Below are positions 50,161 through 62,530 of a DNA stretch of 64,000 nt, in pieces. Source of the DNA: Steromphala cineraria. Lineage: Eukaryota; Mollusca; Gastropoda; Trochida; Trochidae. Below the pieces are notes generated by a model. It had not been told where the DNA came from, did not search any database, and worked only from the letters and a program-made list of their open reading frames with translations. The position numbers and the translations under genes were made by a program. The DNA is taken from NCBI GenBank assembly GCA_916613615.1, contig OU744720.1, forward strand, positions 3,637,749-3,701,748, written 5' to 3'. Position 1 is the stretch's first letter. Each line of letters opens with the position of its first letter.

Positions 50161-51477
50161 GATTTTGCTAATTGGTAAAGAGTGAACATCCGCTTTGTCC
50201 ATTCAGTGGTTTCTGTGACAGACTGCAAGTGACGTCGATCGATGTTGATACCGTCTTATAACAAATGTGCCTTTATTCAAATACCAATATCGTGTAAGTT
50301 TCCTTATGTGCTTTCTATGTTATTCGAAAATGTTCCTGATTCTTTTCTACAAACTACTTTTAGTATATGTATAAAAGCGTGATTTGAGTTATTTATGCTG
50401 CTCATTAGTTGTGTTTGTCCATACCAATCTGTATAGATTACTGTTCTTAATGACAATGTGTTAGGATTGTGTGGTTGTTTAAATGTAAGAAAGAGAATAA
50501 AGTTCATCCACGTTTTAATGTTCATTGGAGATTGATATGCGTGTATCCTTACAATATTTTCAAACAAACTAAAAAATGAGAGTGTAAGCGTTAAACACGT
50601 CTACTCCCACTGGTAACTGTTATTTTTTAACGTCACCTTTGTTCCAAAATCTTAATATTTACAGCACGAATACCATCCCGTTTTCATTCATTCAAAGTTT
50701 TTCTTACGTGTCCTACTCATGTAGGAGAAATGTGTGCATCGCTAAGGTGAAGAGACTCCTGTCTTCATGCTCAGTATGAAGAACTACGCTGATTGAGTAA
50801 TGTACCTTTATTACAACCCATGAGGATTCTAAAACTACTCAATTTGAAATATAGAGGTATCTTGAACGACATCACGCTATATCAGCATTTTTTGTCTCTG
50901 CGTTATATTCTCGTGACGCTAATGTAGCAAAGGATGATGCGTGAAAGGACCTACCTCGGTTGACCCATTTGTGTATGAGCGTGTCAGGATATGACTTGAG
51001 TACCCTCTTTAGGTTTATGAAGAACGATTAAAATCACTGTAACTCTTTTCTATGGACTGTTTTCAACAATGGCAAATATTTTAAAATGAAATCAAAGTGA
51101 TTATTCCATCAAATATCAATGTGTGAATCATGAAACACTATATCAAAGAGGTATAACGGAGTATTGCGTAATTTGAATATTGACGAACCTTTTATGATAT
51201 ACAACTTCTTTATTTCGTATATGCGACATCTAGACAAAAAATCTAATACTAGTATCAAGCAATAGTTGAATACAAGTTGCAATGGAGCCTTTACAAGATT
51301 GCATATACATATTCATATAGTCGTCATTCCCCATCATTTTAAACGTGCAAAGATCCTGTAATCTAACAGGAAACACAAAACACATGCGTAGCTGTTTCAT
51401 TTCGTATTCAAATCACGAAAAGGTCAATCAAGAAATACCTTCCTGTGTATTGCAAGGTCTTGTGAAATAACTTTCAG
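50161..51477. other. Intergenic DNA, no gene seen
   Basis: Short frames only. No repeat, RNA gene or exon was recognised between the transposon and the transporter promoter. Confidence 0.5.
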
Positions 51478-51484
51478 TATAAAG
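51478..51484 (+). promoter_or_regulatory. Possible TATA box of the transporter gene
   Basis: TATAAAG lies 104 bases before the transporter start codon, leaving room for a short 5' UTR. TATA-like strings are common in this AT-rich DNA, so this is suggestive only. Confidence 0.3.
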
Positions 51485-51581
51485 AAGCACATATACTCTT
51501 CCCACAAGTGAAAATTTGCTCGAGACGAAGACGACGAGTACTAGATTACAAAAAGATACAGAGAGAAACAAAGGAGACAAA

Positions 51582-54500
51582 ATGACTGTTTCTGTAGATT
51601 TACAGAGGTAGGTCTTGACACATAGTTTGTTATTATCCGTAGAATGGTGTACTGAGGAATAAGCAGAACATGTTATTATATAATGAAATAAAAATCGAAA
51701 ACAATATGTTTAAGTATTTATAAGTAGCTAAGTAGCTAAAGTTCTTTTTTTTAATGTGAAGAACAACATATTCTGCTAACACTTTCAAGCCTTTTGGTCA
51801 GGTGACAAAAGATTCATCGTATTTGTAAATCCTTTAATAACGATAAAGTTAAATGGGGTAAGAAAGGGGCATTCATGACGTCAATGTAACCACGACATAT
51901 CGTAAAAGTATACCATTATTATGCATTTTCATACAGCGGAAAGGGAGATAACTCGCACCCTCCGACCTCCCTGGTTGTGAAGCAGTGTGTGTTGGTTGGT
52001 TGTTGCTTCCTGCTGTTGATGAACGTGCTGGGGTTCATGGCGGGTCTGGGTGTGTTGTTTGTTGATATACTGGACACCTTCCAGTCCAGCAGGGCTACCG
52101 GTTCTCTCATACAAGCGGTGTGCATGGGCATCGTCTTTGGAACAGGTACAGGAATCAACAGTAAAAGCCCTTGTGCAAGACATATATATATATGAAGCTC
52201 GGGCAAATAGTTCATCACTTACATCAATCTTTCCCCTCCCATTTGCAATATTTATCTTATTTTTGCGTGCATCTATTCCCTAGATGTTAAATTTCAAACC
52301 TCACTGTCCTTGTCCGTTGACTTGAGTCAAGGCGTACCACGTCATTTCACAAATCTCATGTGAAATTGCGATTGGAAAGGTGACAGTTGCTGACGATTAT
52401 CTCAACGCGGTATTCACATACTATCTGAGCATATTTCGGACTTATTCTAGCCTTTTGGTCATTTTGTAATGAGGGCTTTTAGCTTTCAAGCAAAAGTTTA
52501 CGTATGAGACAGTCAATGTTTTGATGGATTTATGTGTAAATCGTGCATGTAAAAGAACTCTGGTGGCCCCAACGGCTTCGATGGTAACGAATCTGGTAAA
52601 TATGTGTCTTTACTTGTCACAAATATCATGTGGGAACATTAAAGTGAGTAACATGTGAGAGAAGAGAATCCATTATTGATGTGATATGTAAGTTTTGTGG
52701 TGAAGCCATTCCAATAATTCTGTTCAACATTCTCTAAGAAAAAGTATGAGACTACCAAAACGAGTATTATGTTACTTTCGCAGCTCAGATCTATATGCAT
52801 CTGTATACAATAACAACTCTTCTTTAGGTACATAGATATTCTTATTCAATTTAGTAATAAATTTAATTAATAATGCAAAAATAGACTCATTGACATTGTT
52901 CAGGAGCTGTGGCTAGTCACGTGATAGCGAAGGTGGGGGCGGGACAAGTGTGTGTCATAGGGGGCGTGGTTGCTGCAGCTGGATTGGTTGGAAGCGCCTT
53001 TGCCCCTAATCTACCTGTTCTCATTGTCGCAGTGGGCGTGGTCACAGGTGAATCATTTAAATGTTTTGATCATTATGATTTTGGAATCGTTAAAACGGGT
53101 TGTGTTCAAAAATAATATTTATGGTGTCATTTCTCTCATAAAGAATCGAAATTCGTGTTATCATAGACCTAATAGGTCACTTAAACTTTAGTTTCATGTG
53201 TTCTTTTAATAAACGATGACCTCATCTTACTAATATTACTAAAAAATTCATGTTACTTCTGTTGGTTTAATGTCTTCAAAATCTTCCACTCTTCGACAAA
53301 GTATGAATAAAGTAAGGACGACAGTGCTCTTGTCTAGCATTTTCAAGCTGAAGCTCAAATTTGGCATTTACGAATGTTCCAGGTTTAGGTCTATGCACCA
53401 CTTCTATGGTCCCGCTGATTATAGTAGGCGACATGTTCAACAGCAGAAGGAACCTAGCGCTGACGGTCGTCAGTATCGGCCCTGGGGTGGGCGCCCTCGT
53501 CTTCCCAGTGTTGAACTCCCTGTTGGTGGAACACTTCGGCTGGAGGGGGGCGTTCCTCATTCTGGGCGGGGTCATGCTGCAGGCCACGCCCATTGGCTTG
53601 ATCCTCTCAGTGGTTGGTGAGGATATTCGTAGTTATAACAAGCGGACTAGAAGGTTGCCTGTTGAATCTGATAACGATTGTGCTCTAACAGATCATGAGC
53701 ATGTTGATTATGTGAATAATAGGATGTTTATTGATAATGGAAAGGTTCCTCAACAATTTGATAATGAGGAACCTATTGCTGAAAGTTCCCCTTTGGAAGC
53801 TGTTGTAAAAGATGATTTTGATTCGGTGACCAATGATCCTGGAAGAGAAATGACCTCTGATCTTACTGACAAACTTGCTTATGTGAATACTGCCTTTACA
53901 GACGATACGTCAAGTGAACAGAATAAAACATGTAGTTACGACAATGTTGATGCAATAGGTTCAATCGAAATTAATGAGCCTCAGAATGGAAACTCGTTGG
54001 GACAAAATAAAGAAATAGTGGATAACGTGTCTCTGTATAATGAAGAGAAAACAGGATCTGACGTAGCAGGTTCAACCTTAGATATTGTTCCAAACGTCGA
54101 TCATCATAACGCAGCCAAGAGGACAATTTATACAAAAGAGCAAGTTAACTTTGTGTGTGCTGATGAACATTTCTATGACAACCAAATTCAGATTTCTGTA
54201 GATAGTAAAGAGTTGGATAACGTCTCAAGCTTTGCTTCTCAAACCAATCACCATCGAGAACCAGCAGCAGCCAATGGAAAACGTTTTGAACATCAACATA
54301 ATAACTCCGATGCCAATAGAAACAACAGCAAGAATACTCCCAGATCAGCACAAGATCGATTTAAGTCCTTCCTCGTCTCCTTACATCTCGAAATGTTCAA
54401 AGACATAACATTTAACATCCTTGCAATGAACGTAGTCTTGATAACCGCCATGTTCCCTTCCATAAACTTCTTCCTAGTTGACATGACAATCGCCAAAGGT

Positions 54501-57500
54501 TTCGACGCCCAAACAGGTTCCCTCCTTCTCTCCCTTATCGGCTTCTGTAACCTTGCAGGACGCTTTCTTTACCTCTTCCTGCGCCCCTTCTTCAAGGTCA
54601 CCCAGATAATGATATTCGCTACCCTTGGTGTCTTGATATCCCTCAGCGTCTTACTCCTGGCCTGGGCTACAACCCTGCCATTCCTCCTGGGTGCTGTTGT
54701 ATGTTATGGACTACCCTTTGGGGCAGTATCAGTCTCCTACCCGTCCCTCATGTTCGAGATAGCAGGACCCCAGAAATACGCCATTGCTGTTGGGTACTCG
54801 GAAACCTTGAGTGGAGTGGGCGCGCTGATTGGTGGACCGATAGCAGGTTGGTCATACCATACTATACCATGCCACACCGCGTCACGCCACACCACACCAC
54901 ACCACACCACACCACACCACACCACACCACACCACACCACACCACACCACACCACACCACACCACACCACGACGTACCGTACCGTACCGTACCATACCGC
55001 GTCACACCATACCACACCACACAACACAACACAACACAACACAACACAACACAACACAACACCACAACACACCACAACACACCACAACCACACCACACCA
55101 CACCATACCATACCGCGTCACGCCATACCACACCACACCACACCACACAACGCCACGCCACGCCACGCCACGCCACGCCACACCACGCCACGCCACGCCA
55201 CGCAACCACACCACACCATACCATACCGCGTCACGCCATGCCATACCACACCACATCACACAACGCCACGCCACGCAACGCAACGCAACGCAACGCAACG
55301 CAACGCAACGCAACGCAACGCAACGCCACGCCATACCATACCGTACCATACTATACCACACCATACCATTTCGTACCTTACCGTACCATACAATATCACA
55401 CCTAAAATACCATAATTAGCGAATCAAATTACACCAAACCACACAATACCACACCATGCCACACCACACCACACACACCACACCACACCACACCACACCA
55501 TACCACGCCACGCCACGCCACGACACGCCACGCAACGCCACGCCACGCCACGCCACGCCACGCCACGCCAAGCCACACCACGCGTTACTTTACCATACAA
55601 TACAATACCATTTCGTACGGTACCGTACCATACCATATCACACCCAAAAATACCACATGAATCAAATCACACCATACCAAACAATACCATACCATATCAC
55701 ACCACTCCATACCACAACACACTACACTAAACAACACCACACCAAAACCATACCACACAATAACATACCTAACCAAACCATACCATACTTATCCAACCAT
55801 AGCTCACCATACCATACCATAGCACACAATACCATAACATATCACACCATATAACCCCATACCACACAATAGCATACCATACCTACCCAACCATAGCTCA
55901 CCATACCATACCATTGCACACAATACCATAACATATCACACCATACAACCCCATACCACACAATAACATACCTAACCAAACCATACCATACTTACCCAAC
56001 CATAGCACACCATACCATACCATTGCACACAATACCATTACATATCACACCATATAACCCCATACCACACAAAAGCATACCTAACCAAACCATACCATAC
56101 TTACCCAACCATAGCTCACCATACCATACCATTGCACACAATACCATAACATATGACACCATATATCCCATACCACACAATAGCATACCTAACCACACCA
56201 TACCATACTTACCCAACCATAGCTCACCATACCATACCATTGCACACAATACCATAACATATCACACCATATATCCCATACCACACAATAACATACCTAA
56301 CCATACCATACGATACTTACCCAACCATAGCACACCATACCATACCATTGCACACAATACCATAAAATATCACACCATATATCCAATACCACACAATAAC
56401 ATACCTAACCACACCATACCATACCTACCCAACCATAGCTCACCATACCATACCATAGCACACAATACCATAACATAACACACCATATAACCCCATACCA
56501 CACAATAGCATACCCAACCATAGCTCACCATACCATTGCACACAATACCATAACATATCACACCATATAACCCCATACCACACAATAGCATACCTAACCA
56601 AACCATACCATACTTACCCAACCATAGCTCACCATACCATTGCACACAATACCATAACATATCACACCATATATCCAATACCACACAATAGCATACCATA
56701 CTTACCCAACCATAGCACACCATACCATACCATTGCACACAGTACCATAACTTATCACACCATATATCCAATACCACACAATAGCATACCATACTTACCC
56801 AACCATAGCTCACCATACCATACCATTGCACACAATACCAAAACATATCACACCATATATCCAATACCACACAATAGCATACCATACTTACCCAACCATA
56901 GCATACCATACCATACCATACCATTGCACACAATACCATAACATATCACACAATATAACCCCATACCACACAATAGCATACCTAACCAAACCATACCATA
57001 CTTACCCAACCATAGCTCACCATACCATTGCACACAATACCATAACATATGACACCATATAACCCATACCACACAATAGCATACCTAACCACACCATACT
57101 ATACTAACCCAACCATAGCACACCATACCATACCATTGCACACAATACCATAAAATATCACACCATATATCCAATACCACACAATAACATACCTAACCAT
57201 ACCATACGATACTTACCCAACCATAGCACACCATACCATACCATTGCACACAATACCATAAAATATCACACCATATATCCAATACCACACAATAACATAT
57301 CTAACCATACCATACCATAGCACACAATACCATAACATAACACACCATATAACCCCATACCACACAATAGCATACCCAACCATAGCTCACCATACCATTG
57401 CACACAATACCATAACATATCACACCATATAACCCCATACCACACAATAGCATACCTAACCAAACCATACCATACTTACCCAACCATAGCTCACCATACC

Positions 57501-60500
57501 ATTGCACACAATACCATAACATATCACACCATATATCCAATACCACACAATAGCATACCATACTTACCCAACCATAGCACACCATACCATACCATTGCAC
57601 ACAGTACCATAACTTATCACACCATATATCCAATACCACACAATAGCATACCATACTTACCCAACCATAGCTCACCATACCATACCATTGCACACAATAC
57701 CATAACATATCACACCATATATCCAATACCACACAATAGCATACCATACTTACCCAACCATAGCATACCATACCATACCATACCATTGCACACAATACCA
57801 TAACATATCACACAATATAACCCCATACCACACAATAGCATACCTAACCAAACCATACCATACTTACCCAACCATAGCTCACCATACCATTGCACACAAT
57901 ACCATAACATATCACACCATATAACCCCATACCACACAATAGCATACCTAACCATACCATACCATTGCACACAATACCATAACATATCACACCATATAAC
58001 CTCATACCAAACAATAGCATACCTAACCATACCATACGATACTTACCCAACCATAGCACACCATACCATACCATTGCACACAATACCATAACATATCACA
58101 CCATATAACCCCATACCACACAATAACATACCTAACCATACCATACGATACTTACCCAACCATAGCACACCATAAAATACCATTGCACACAATACCATAA
58201 CTTATCACACCATATATCCAATACCACACAATAGCATACCATACTTACCCAACCATAGCTCACCACACCATACAATTGCACACAATACCATAACATATCA
58301 CACAATATAACCCCATACCACACAATAACATACCTAACCAAACCATACTATACTTACCCAACCATAGCACACCATACCATACCATTGCACACAATACCAT
58401 AACATATCACACCATTTAACCCCATACCACACAATAACATACCTAACCACACCATACCATACTTACCCAACCATAGCACACCATACCATACCATTGCACA
58501 CAATACCATAACATATCACACCATATATCCCATACCACACAATAGCATACCATACCTACCCAACCATAGCTCACCATACCATACCATTGCACACAATACC
58601 ATGACATATCACACCATACAACCCCATACCACACAATAACATACCTAACCATACTAAACAATACTTACCCAACCAAAGCACACCATACCATACCATTGCA
58701 CACAATACCATAACATATCACACCATATAACCCCATACCACACAATAACATACCTAACCATACCATACGATACTTACCCAACCATAGCACACCATACCAT
58801 ACCATTGCACATTATGAGTTACCATGTGTTCGCGAGTTTGATATGGAGATTTATCATGTGTCCGAGTTAAATATCAAACGAGAACGAAGTTCGAGTTTGA
58901 TATTTAACTCGGACACATGATAAATCTCCATATCAAACTCGCGGACACATGGTAACGAATTTATCTAGACGAGCACCTTTTCTAAATGCTTTAAAATTGG
59001 CTTGAAAGATGAGATTGGCCAAAATGGCGTCTGATCAGATCAGTGTTACTCTTTTATTTAGGTATTTACAAATATAATTTATAAACCATCGTGTTAATGA
59101 CTAAAAGTATGGTCTAGTACCGAAGCGGAGCGCACGGTACTAGACGGAAATTTAGGATTAACGAAAAAAAATCAAAATACCGAGCAATGCGGGCATTCCT
59201 ATATTTTGATTGTTTGGTCACGTGACCTCGTGCATTCGCACCACATTCGATTTGAAGCGGTCGTAGAAGCCCCCGTTACTGTCATGGCGGACTGTCGAGT
59301 AGGGCCGAGCGAGTTTGATAGTGTCGGAGTTATAGATAAGACAGGCTGGCATCATAGCAGAATGTACAGGTTGGTTTGATAGTACAATAAACAAATAGCG
59401 GTGAGTTTTAACTTAACTGATGTTCATAGATCGGCTTTCTGTTTGCGTGAATTGAATCTTGAGCTCGCCGAAAGCCAACCTTGCGTGTGAGCGGGTCAAA
59501 ATGCCGTTGAGATGCCGTATGACTTGCTAATGTATTTTAGCGGTACCAAACTTTTATTTGAAGAACATTTTACTTATACCTTCAAAGTTATTACATAAAG
59601 ATGACTTGAGCATGTAGGGGAATTCACCAAGCATACATGACGTTACAGCAATCGAGCGTAGCGTAGCCTTTGTTTACCGAACAAAGGGCAAGGGAGATAA
59701 CTCTTGACACTCCGTCGTTGCTTGTTACTAGGGGAGCGCGTGGCCCAGTTTAACATAGCTAAATATACCTACGGCACGTGACCGGTTTTGACCAATGGTA
59801 GAGCGACATTGCTGTGCAAGTCGAGATAAAATACCATAACATATCACACCATATATCCAATACCACACAATAGCATACCATACTTACCCAACCATAGCTC
59901 ACCATACCATACCATTGCACACAGTACCATAACATATCACACCATATATCCAATACCACACAATAGCATACCATACTTACCCAACCATAACTCACCATAC
60001 CATACCATTGCACACAATACCATAACATATCACACAATATAACCCCATACCACACAATAGCATACCTAACCAAACCATACCATACTTACCCAACCATAGC
60101 TCACCATACCATACCATTGCACACAATACTATACCATATCACACCATATAACCCCATACCACACAATAACATACCAAACCACACCATACTATACTTACCC
60201 AACCATAGCACACCATACCATACCATTGCACACAATACCATAACATATCACACCATATAACCCCATACCACACAATAACATACCTAACCATACCATACGA
60301 TACTTACCCAACCATAGCTCACCATACCATTGCACACAATACCATAAAATATCACACCATATATCCAATACCACACAATAACATACCTAACCACACCATA
60401 CCATACCTACCCAACCATAGCTCACCATACCATACAATTGCACACAATACCATAACATATCACACCATACAACCCCATACCACACAATAACATACCTAAC

Positions 60501-61821
60501 CATACTATACAATACTTACCCAACCATAGCACACCATACCATACCATTGCACACAATACCATTACATATCACACCATATAACCCATACCACACAATAACA
60601 TACCTAACCACACCATACCATACTTACCCAACCATAGCTCACCATACCATACCATTGCACACAATACCATAACATATGACACCATATATCCCATACCACA
60701 CAATAGCATACCTAACCATACTATACAATACTTACCCAACCAAAGCACATCATACCATACCATTGCACACAATACCATAACATATCACACCATATAACCC
60801 ATACCACACAATAACATACCTAACCAAACCATACCATACTTACCCAACCATAGCACACCATACCATACCATTGCACACAATACCATTACATATCACACCA
60901 TATAACCCCATACCACACAAAAGCATACCTAACCAAACCATACCATACTTACCCAACCATAGCTCACCATACCATACCACACTGCACCACATTAGACCAC
61001 ATCACACCACATCATTCCATGCCATACCATACCATACCATACCACACTGCACCACATTAGAACACATCACACCACATCATTCCATGCCATACCATACCAT
61101 ACCAAACAATACAACAAGTCACACAGGCCGCATTGTTATATTTATTTATGAAGGTAGTTTGTAGCACGCTTCATCAAACCCTTCCAGAATCTAATGTATC
61201 TGTTCATCACGTTCAGATAAAGAATCTTTCAAAAGAATGTAAACTGTTGATAACATTGATCAAAGAAAGTATTCGATGACGTTCTTTGCTTAAGTAGGGC
61301 TCTGTTGAATCAGTTTTGTTTCCAACATATTGTCTTTCATGCGTAACGCGTCATTGCCTGGTTCGTTTGTTTATCATTATTGATAAACCGTGAAGTCATT
61401 TATTGACGAGACTTGAAATACATCGAGATAAAGATAACAATTTATCAAGACCAATATTATTTATGTATAAAGATTAATATTGCAATACATTTCCGATGTT
61501 TTCTGTTGGAATAATACAATGTCGTTTTGTAGAATTTCATTGTAAGTTTTTATTATGCAATTGATGCTTTGGCAAGTACTCTTACACTAGGTTGTATATA
61601 TGCATAGTAATTGACTTGTTAATGTCAAAATCGAAGTTCAGTGAGAACGTTCTCTGTCGGAAAAGAATATTCTTACAATGTGGCAATGTTTTTCAGGTTC
61701 ATTGAAAGATTGGTCCGACTCCTATAATAGTGTGGTGTACGGAGCTACAGCAGCAGGGTTGTTGTGCAGCGTGTCCTTCTATGCTGTTCTAATGGGTAGG
61801 CGGTGCGGGGAATCCAAGTGA
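51582..61821 (+). CDS. Monocarboxylate-transporter-like (SLC16) major facilitator, 5 exons
   Basis: Twelve-helix MFS carrier of the plasma-membrane monocarboxylate transporter type. Exons: 51582-51607, 51937-52145, 52904-53047, 53383-54846 and 61697-61821; all GT-AG, the first junction in phase 2 and the rest in phase 1, total 1968 bases, 655 aa. Helices 1-2 lie in exon 2, 3 in exon 3, 4-11 in exon 4 and 12 in exon 5. The MCT helix 5 signature YFxKRRxLAxG is matched by MFNSRRNLALTVVSIGPGVG, and GPIAG/SLKDWSDSYN spans the last junction where MCTs have GPxxGxLxDxTxSY. The usual N-terminal EGGWGW motif is absent. The loop between helices 6 and 7 (about residues 205-465) is unusually long, acidic and Asn/Asp-rich. 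The substrate cannot be read. Intron 4 (6.85 kb) is mostly satellite. The donor of exon 4 (CAG/GTTGGT) is weak. Confidence 0.92.
52146..52903. other. Intron 2 of the transporter gene
   Basis: Non-coding; no repeat or RNA gene recognised. Confidence 0.6.
54858..55642 (+). repeat. Pentanucleotide satellite in transporter intron 4
   Basis: Runs of 5-bp units: ACACC (about 54888-54970), ACAAC (about 55018-55065), ACGCC (about 55148-55200) and AACGC (about 55262-55330), mixed with ATACC and GTACC; a second block of the same kind spans about 55430-55640. The + strand is nearly free of G except in the CG-bearing pentamers. The array starts 12 bases inside the intron and is open in frame with exon 4 as far as 55415. 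Confidence 0.9.
55643..58810 (+). repeat. Satellite with about 108-bp higher-order unit built from CCATA pentamers
   Basis: Repeating phrases CATACTTACCCAACCATAG, CACCATACCATACCATTG, CACACAATACCATAACATAT and CACACCATATAACCCCATAC recur about every 108 bases; each is itself made of CCATA/CACCA-like pentamers. The + strand is almost without G. Within it a stretch of about 600 bp is duplicated (about 56440-57040 and 57302-57900). Minus-strand frames rich in W, Y, V, M and C are a by-product and not genes. Confidence 0.92.
58818..58956. repeat. 139-nt inverted repeat (62-bp arms, 15-nt spacer)
   Basis: The left arm 58818-58879 (GTTACCATGTGTTCGCGAG to AAATATCAAAC) is the reverse complement of 58895-58956 with a single mismatch. 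The spacer has a small GAAC-GAA-GTTC stem. As RNA it would be a long, almost perfect hairpin. It lies at the left end of the 1-kb insertion. Confidence 0.95.
59216..59227. promoter_or_regulatory. GGTCACGTGACC E-box palindrome
   Basis: A 12-base perfect palindrome containing CACGTG, the site of bHLH-zip factors of the USF/MiT type. It lies 57 bases before an ATG in good context (59284), the spacing seen in compact housekeeping promoters. Function is inferred. Confidence 0.4.
59284..59379 (+). CDS. Short first-exon-like ORF inside the satellite insertion
   Basis: GTCATGGCGGACTG gives a Kozak-like start. The frame begins MADCRVGPSEFDSVG and continues VIDKTGWHHSRMYR, non-repetitive and of normal amino-acid mix. 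It reaches a possible donor TACAG/GTTGGT at 59370 before a stop at 59377-59379. Position, the E-box upstream and the YY1-like ATGGCGG at the start look like the 5' end of a gene. I recognise no family and see no second exon in the window. It may be a captured promoter-exon fragment or chance. Confidence 0.25.
   Translation: MADCRVGPSEFDSVGVIDKTGWHHSRMYRLV
59831..60976 (+). repeat. Continuation of the about 108-bp satellite
   Basis: The same phrases and phase as at 55643-58810, resuming directly after the insertion. Some units match first-block units almost exactly, such as the CACAAAAGCATACC variant near 56070 and again near 60917. Confidence 0.9.
60977..61110 (+). repeat. 63-bp tandem duplication at the satellite edge
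   Basis: Two copies of a unit containing CACACTGCACCACATTAG, CACATCACACCACATCATTCC and ATGCCATACC, near 60978 and 61041. This marks the downstream border of the satellite; unique intron sequence follows. Confidence 0.8.
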
Positions 61822-61889
61822 CAATTGTAACCAACATCGTTAAGAGGAATCTGCTTGTTAGATATTGTTTCTTGGACGAATTTACTTGA

Positions 61890-61895
61890 AATAAA
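61890..61895 (+). terminator. Poly(A) signal of the transporter gene
   Basis: AATAAA 68 bases after the transporter stop codon (TGA at 61819-61821), implying a 3' UTR of under about 100 bases. Confidence 0.6.
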
Positions 61896-62019
61896 CATAA
61901 AGTATCAACTTTCTTTCTTGTAGCAACAATCTTTGCTTATAATTATAAAGGGAAAGAAACTAGATTCTATTTTGAGATTTGCACTTTACTAACTGCATTG
62001 CTCTTCACACATTCTACCC

Positions 62020-62530
62020 TTTGTGGTACTGACCATGACTCTCATGATCCCCGATACAGATAGGTTGGAGTTGATGTTGAACACATTCAACCATTTGAGG
62101 TACTGACCATGACTCTCATGATCCCCGATACAGATGGGTTGGAGTTGATGTTGAACACATTCAACCATTTGTGGTACTGACCATGACTCTCATGATCCTC
62201 GATACAGATGGGTTGGAGTTGATGTTGAACACATTCAACCCTTTGTGGTACTGACCATGACTCTCATGATCCCCGATACAGATGGGTTGGAGTTGATGTT
62301 GAACACATTCAACCATTTGTGGTACTGACCATGACTCTCATGATCCCATATACAGATGGGTTGGAGTTGCTGTTGAACACATTCAACCATTTGTGGTACT
62401 GACCATGACTCCCATGATCACCGATACAGATGGGTTGGAGTTGATGTTGAACACATTCAACCATTTGTGGTACTGACCATGACTCTCATGATCCTCGATA
62501 CAGATGGGTTGGAGTTGATGTTGAACAGAT
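62020..62530. repeat. 74-bp tandem repeat, about seven copies
   Basis: Copies of a unit with GACTCTCATGATCCCCGATAC, AGATGGGTTGGAGTTGATG and TTGAACACATTCAACCATTT; the GACTCTCATGATCC motif begins near 62037, 62111, 62185, 62259, 62333, 62407 and 62481. Copies differ by a few substitutions only. The array begins about 125 bases after the transporter poly(A) signal. It is not coding (74 is not a multiple of three). Confidence 0.93.

Larger units (their letters stand above)
58811..59830. mobile_element. 1-kb insertion in the satellite, with hairpin and promoter/first-exon-like segment
   Basis: The satellite phrase CCATTGCAC is broken at 58810 and resumes at 59831 with ATACCATAACATATC; only about three bases of the expected phrase are missing. 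The inserted 1020 bp has ordinary composition. It carries a 62-bp-arm inverted repeat (58818-58956), an 11-bp-arm hairpin (59112-59145, GTCTAGTACCG/CGGTACTAGAC), an ATCAAAATA/TATTTTGAT pair (59171-59210), a GGTCACGTGACC palindrome (59216-59227) and a short exon-like ORF. No transposase or clear target duplication is seen, so the class of element is unknown. Confidence 0.65.

Noticed and set aside
54737..60778. Minus-strand W/Y/V/C-rich ORFs and plus-strand H/T/P/I/N-rich ORFs
   Set aside because: They are translations of pentamer satellite in every frame, with no non-repetitive coding sequence beyond the transporter exon itself.
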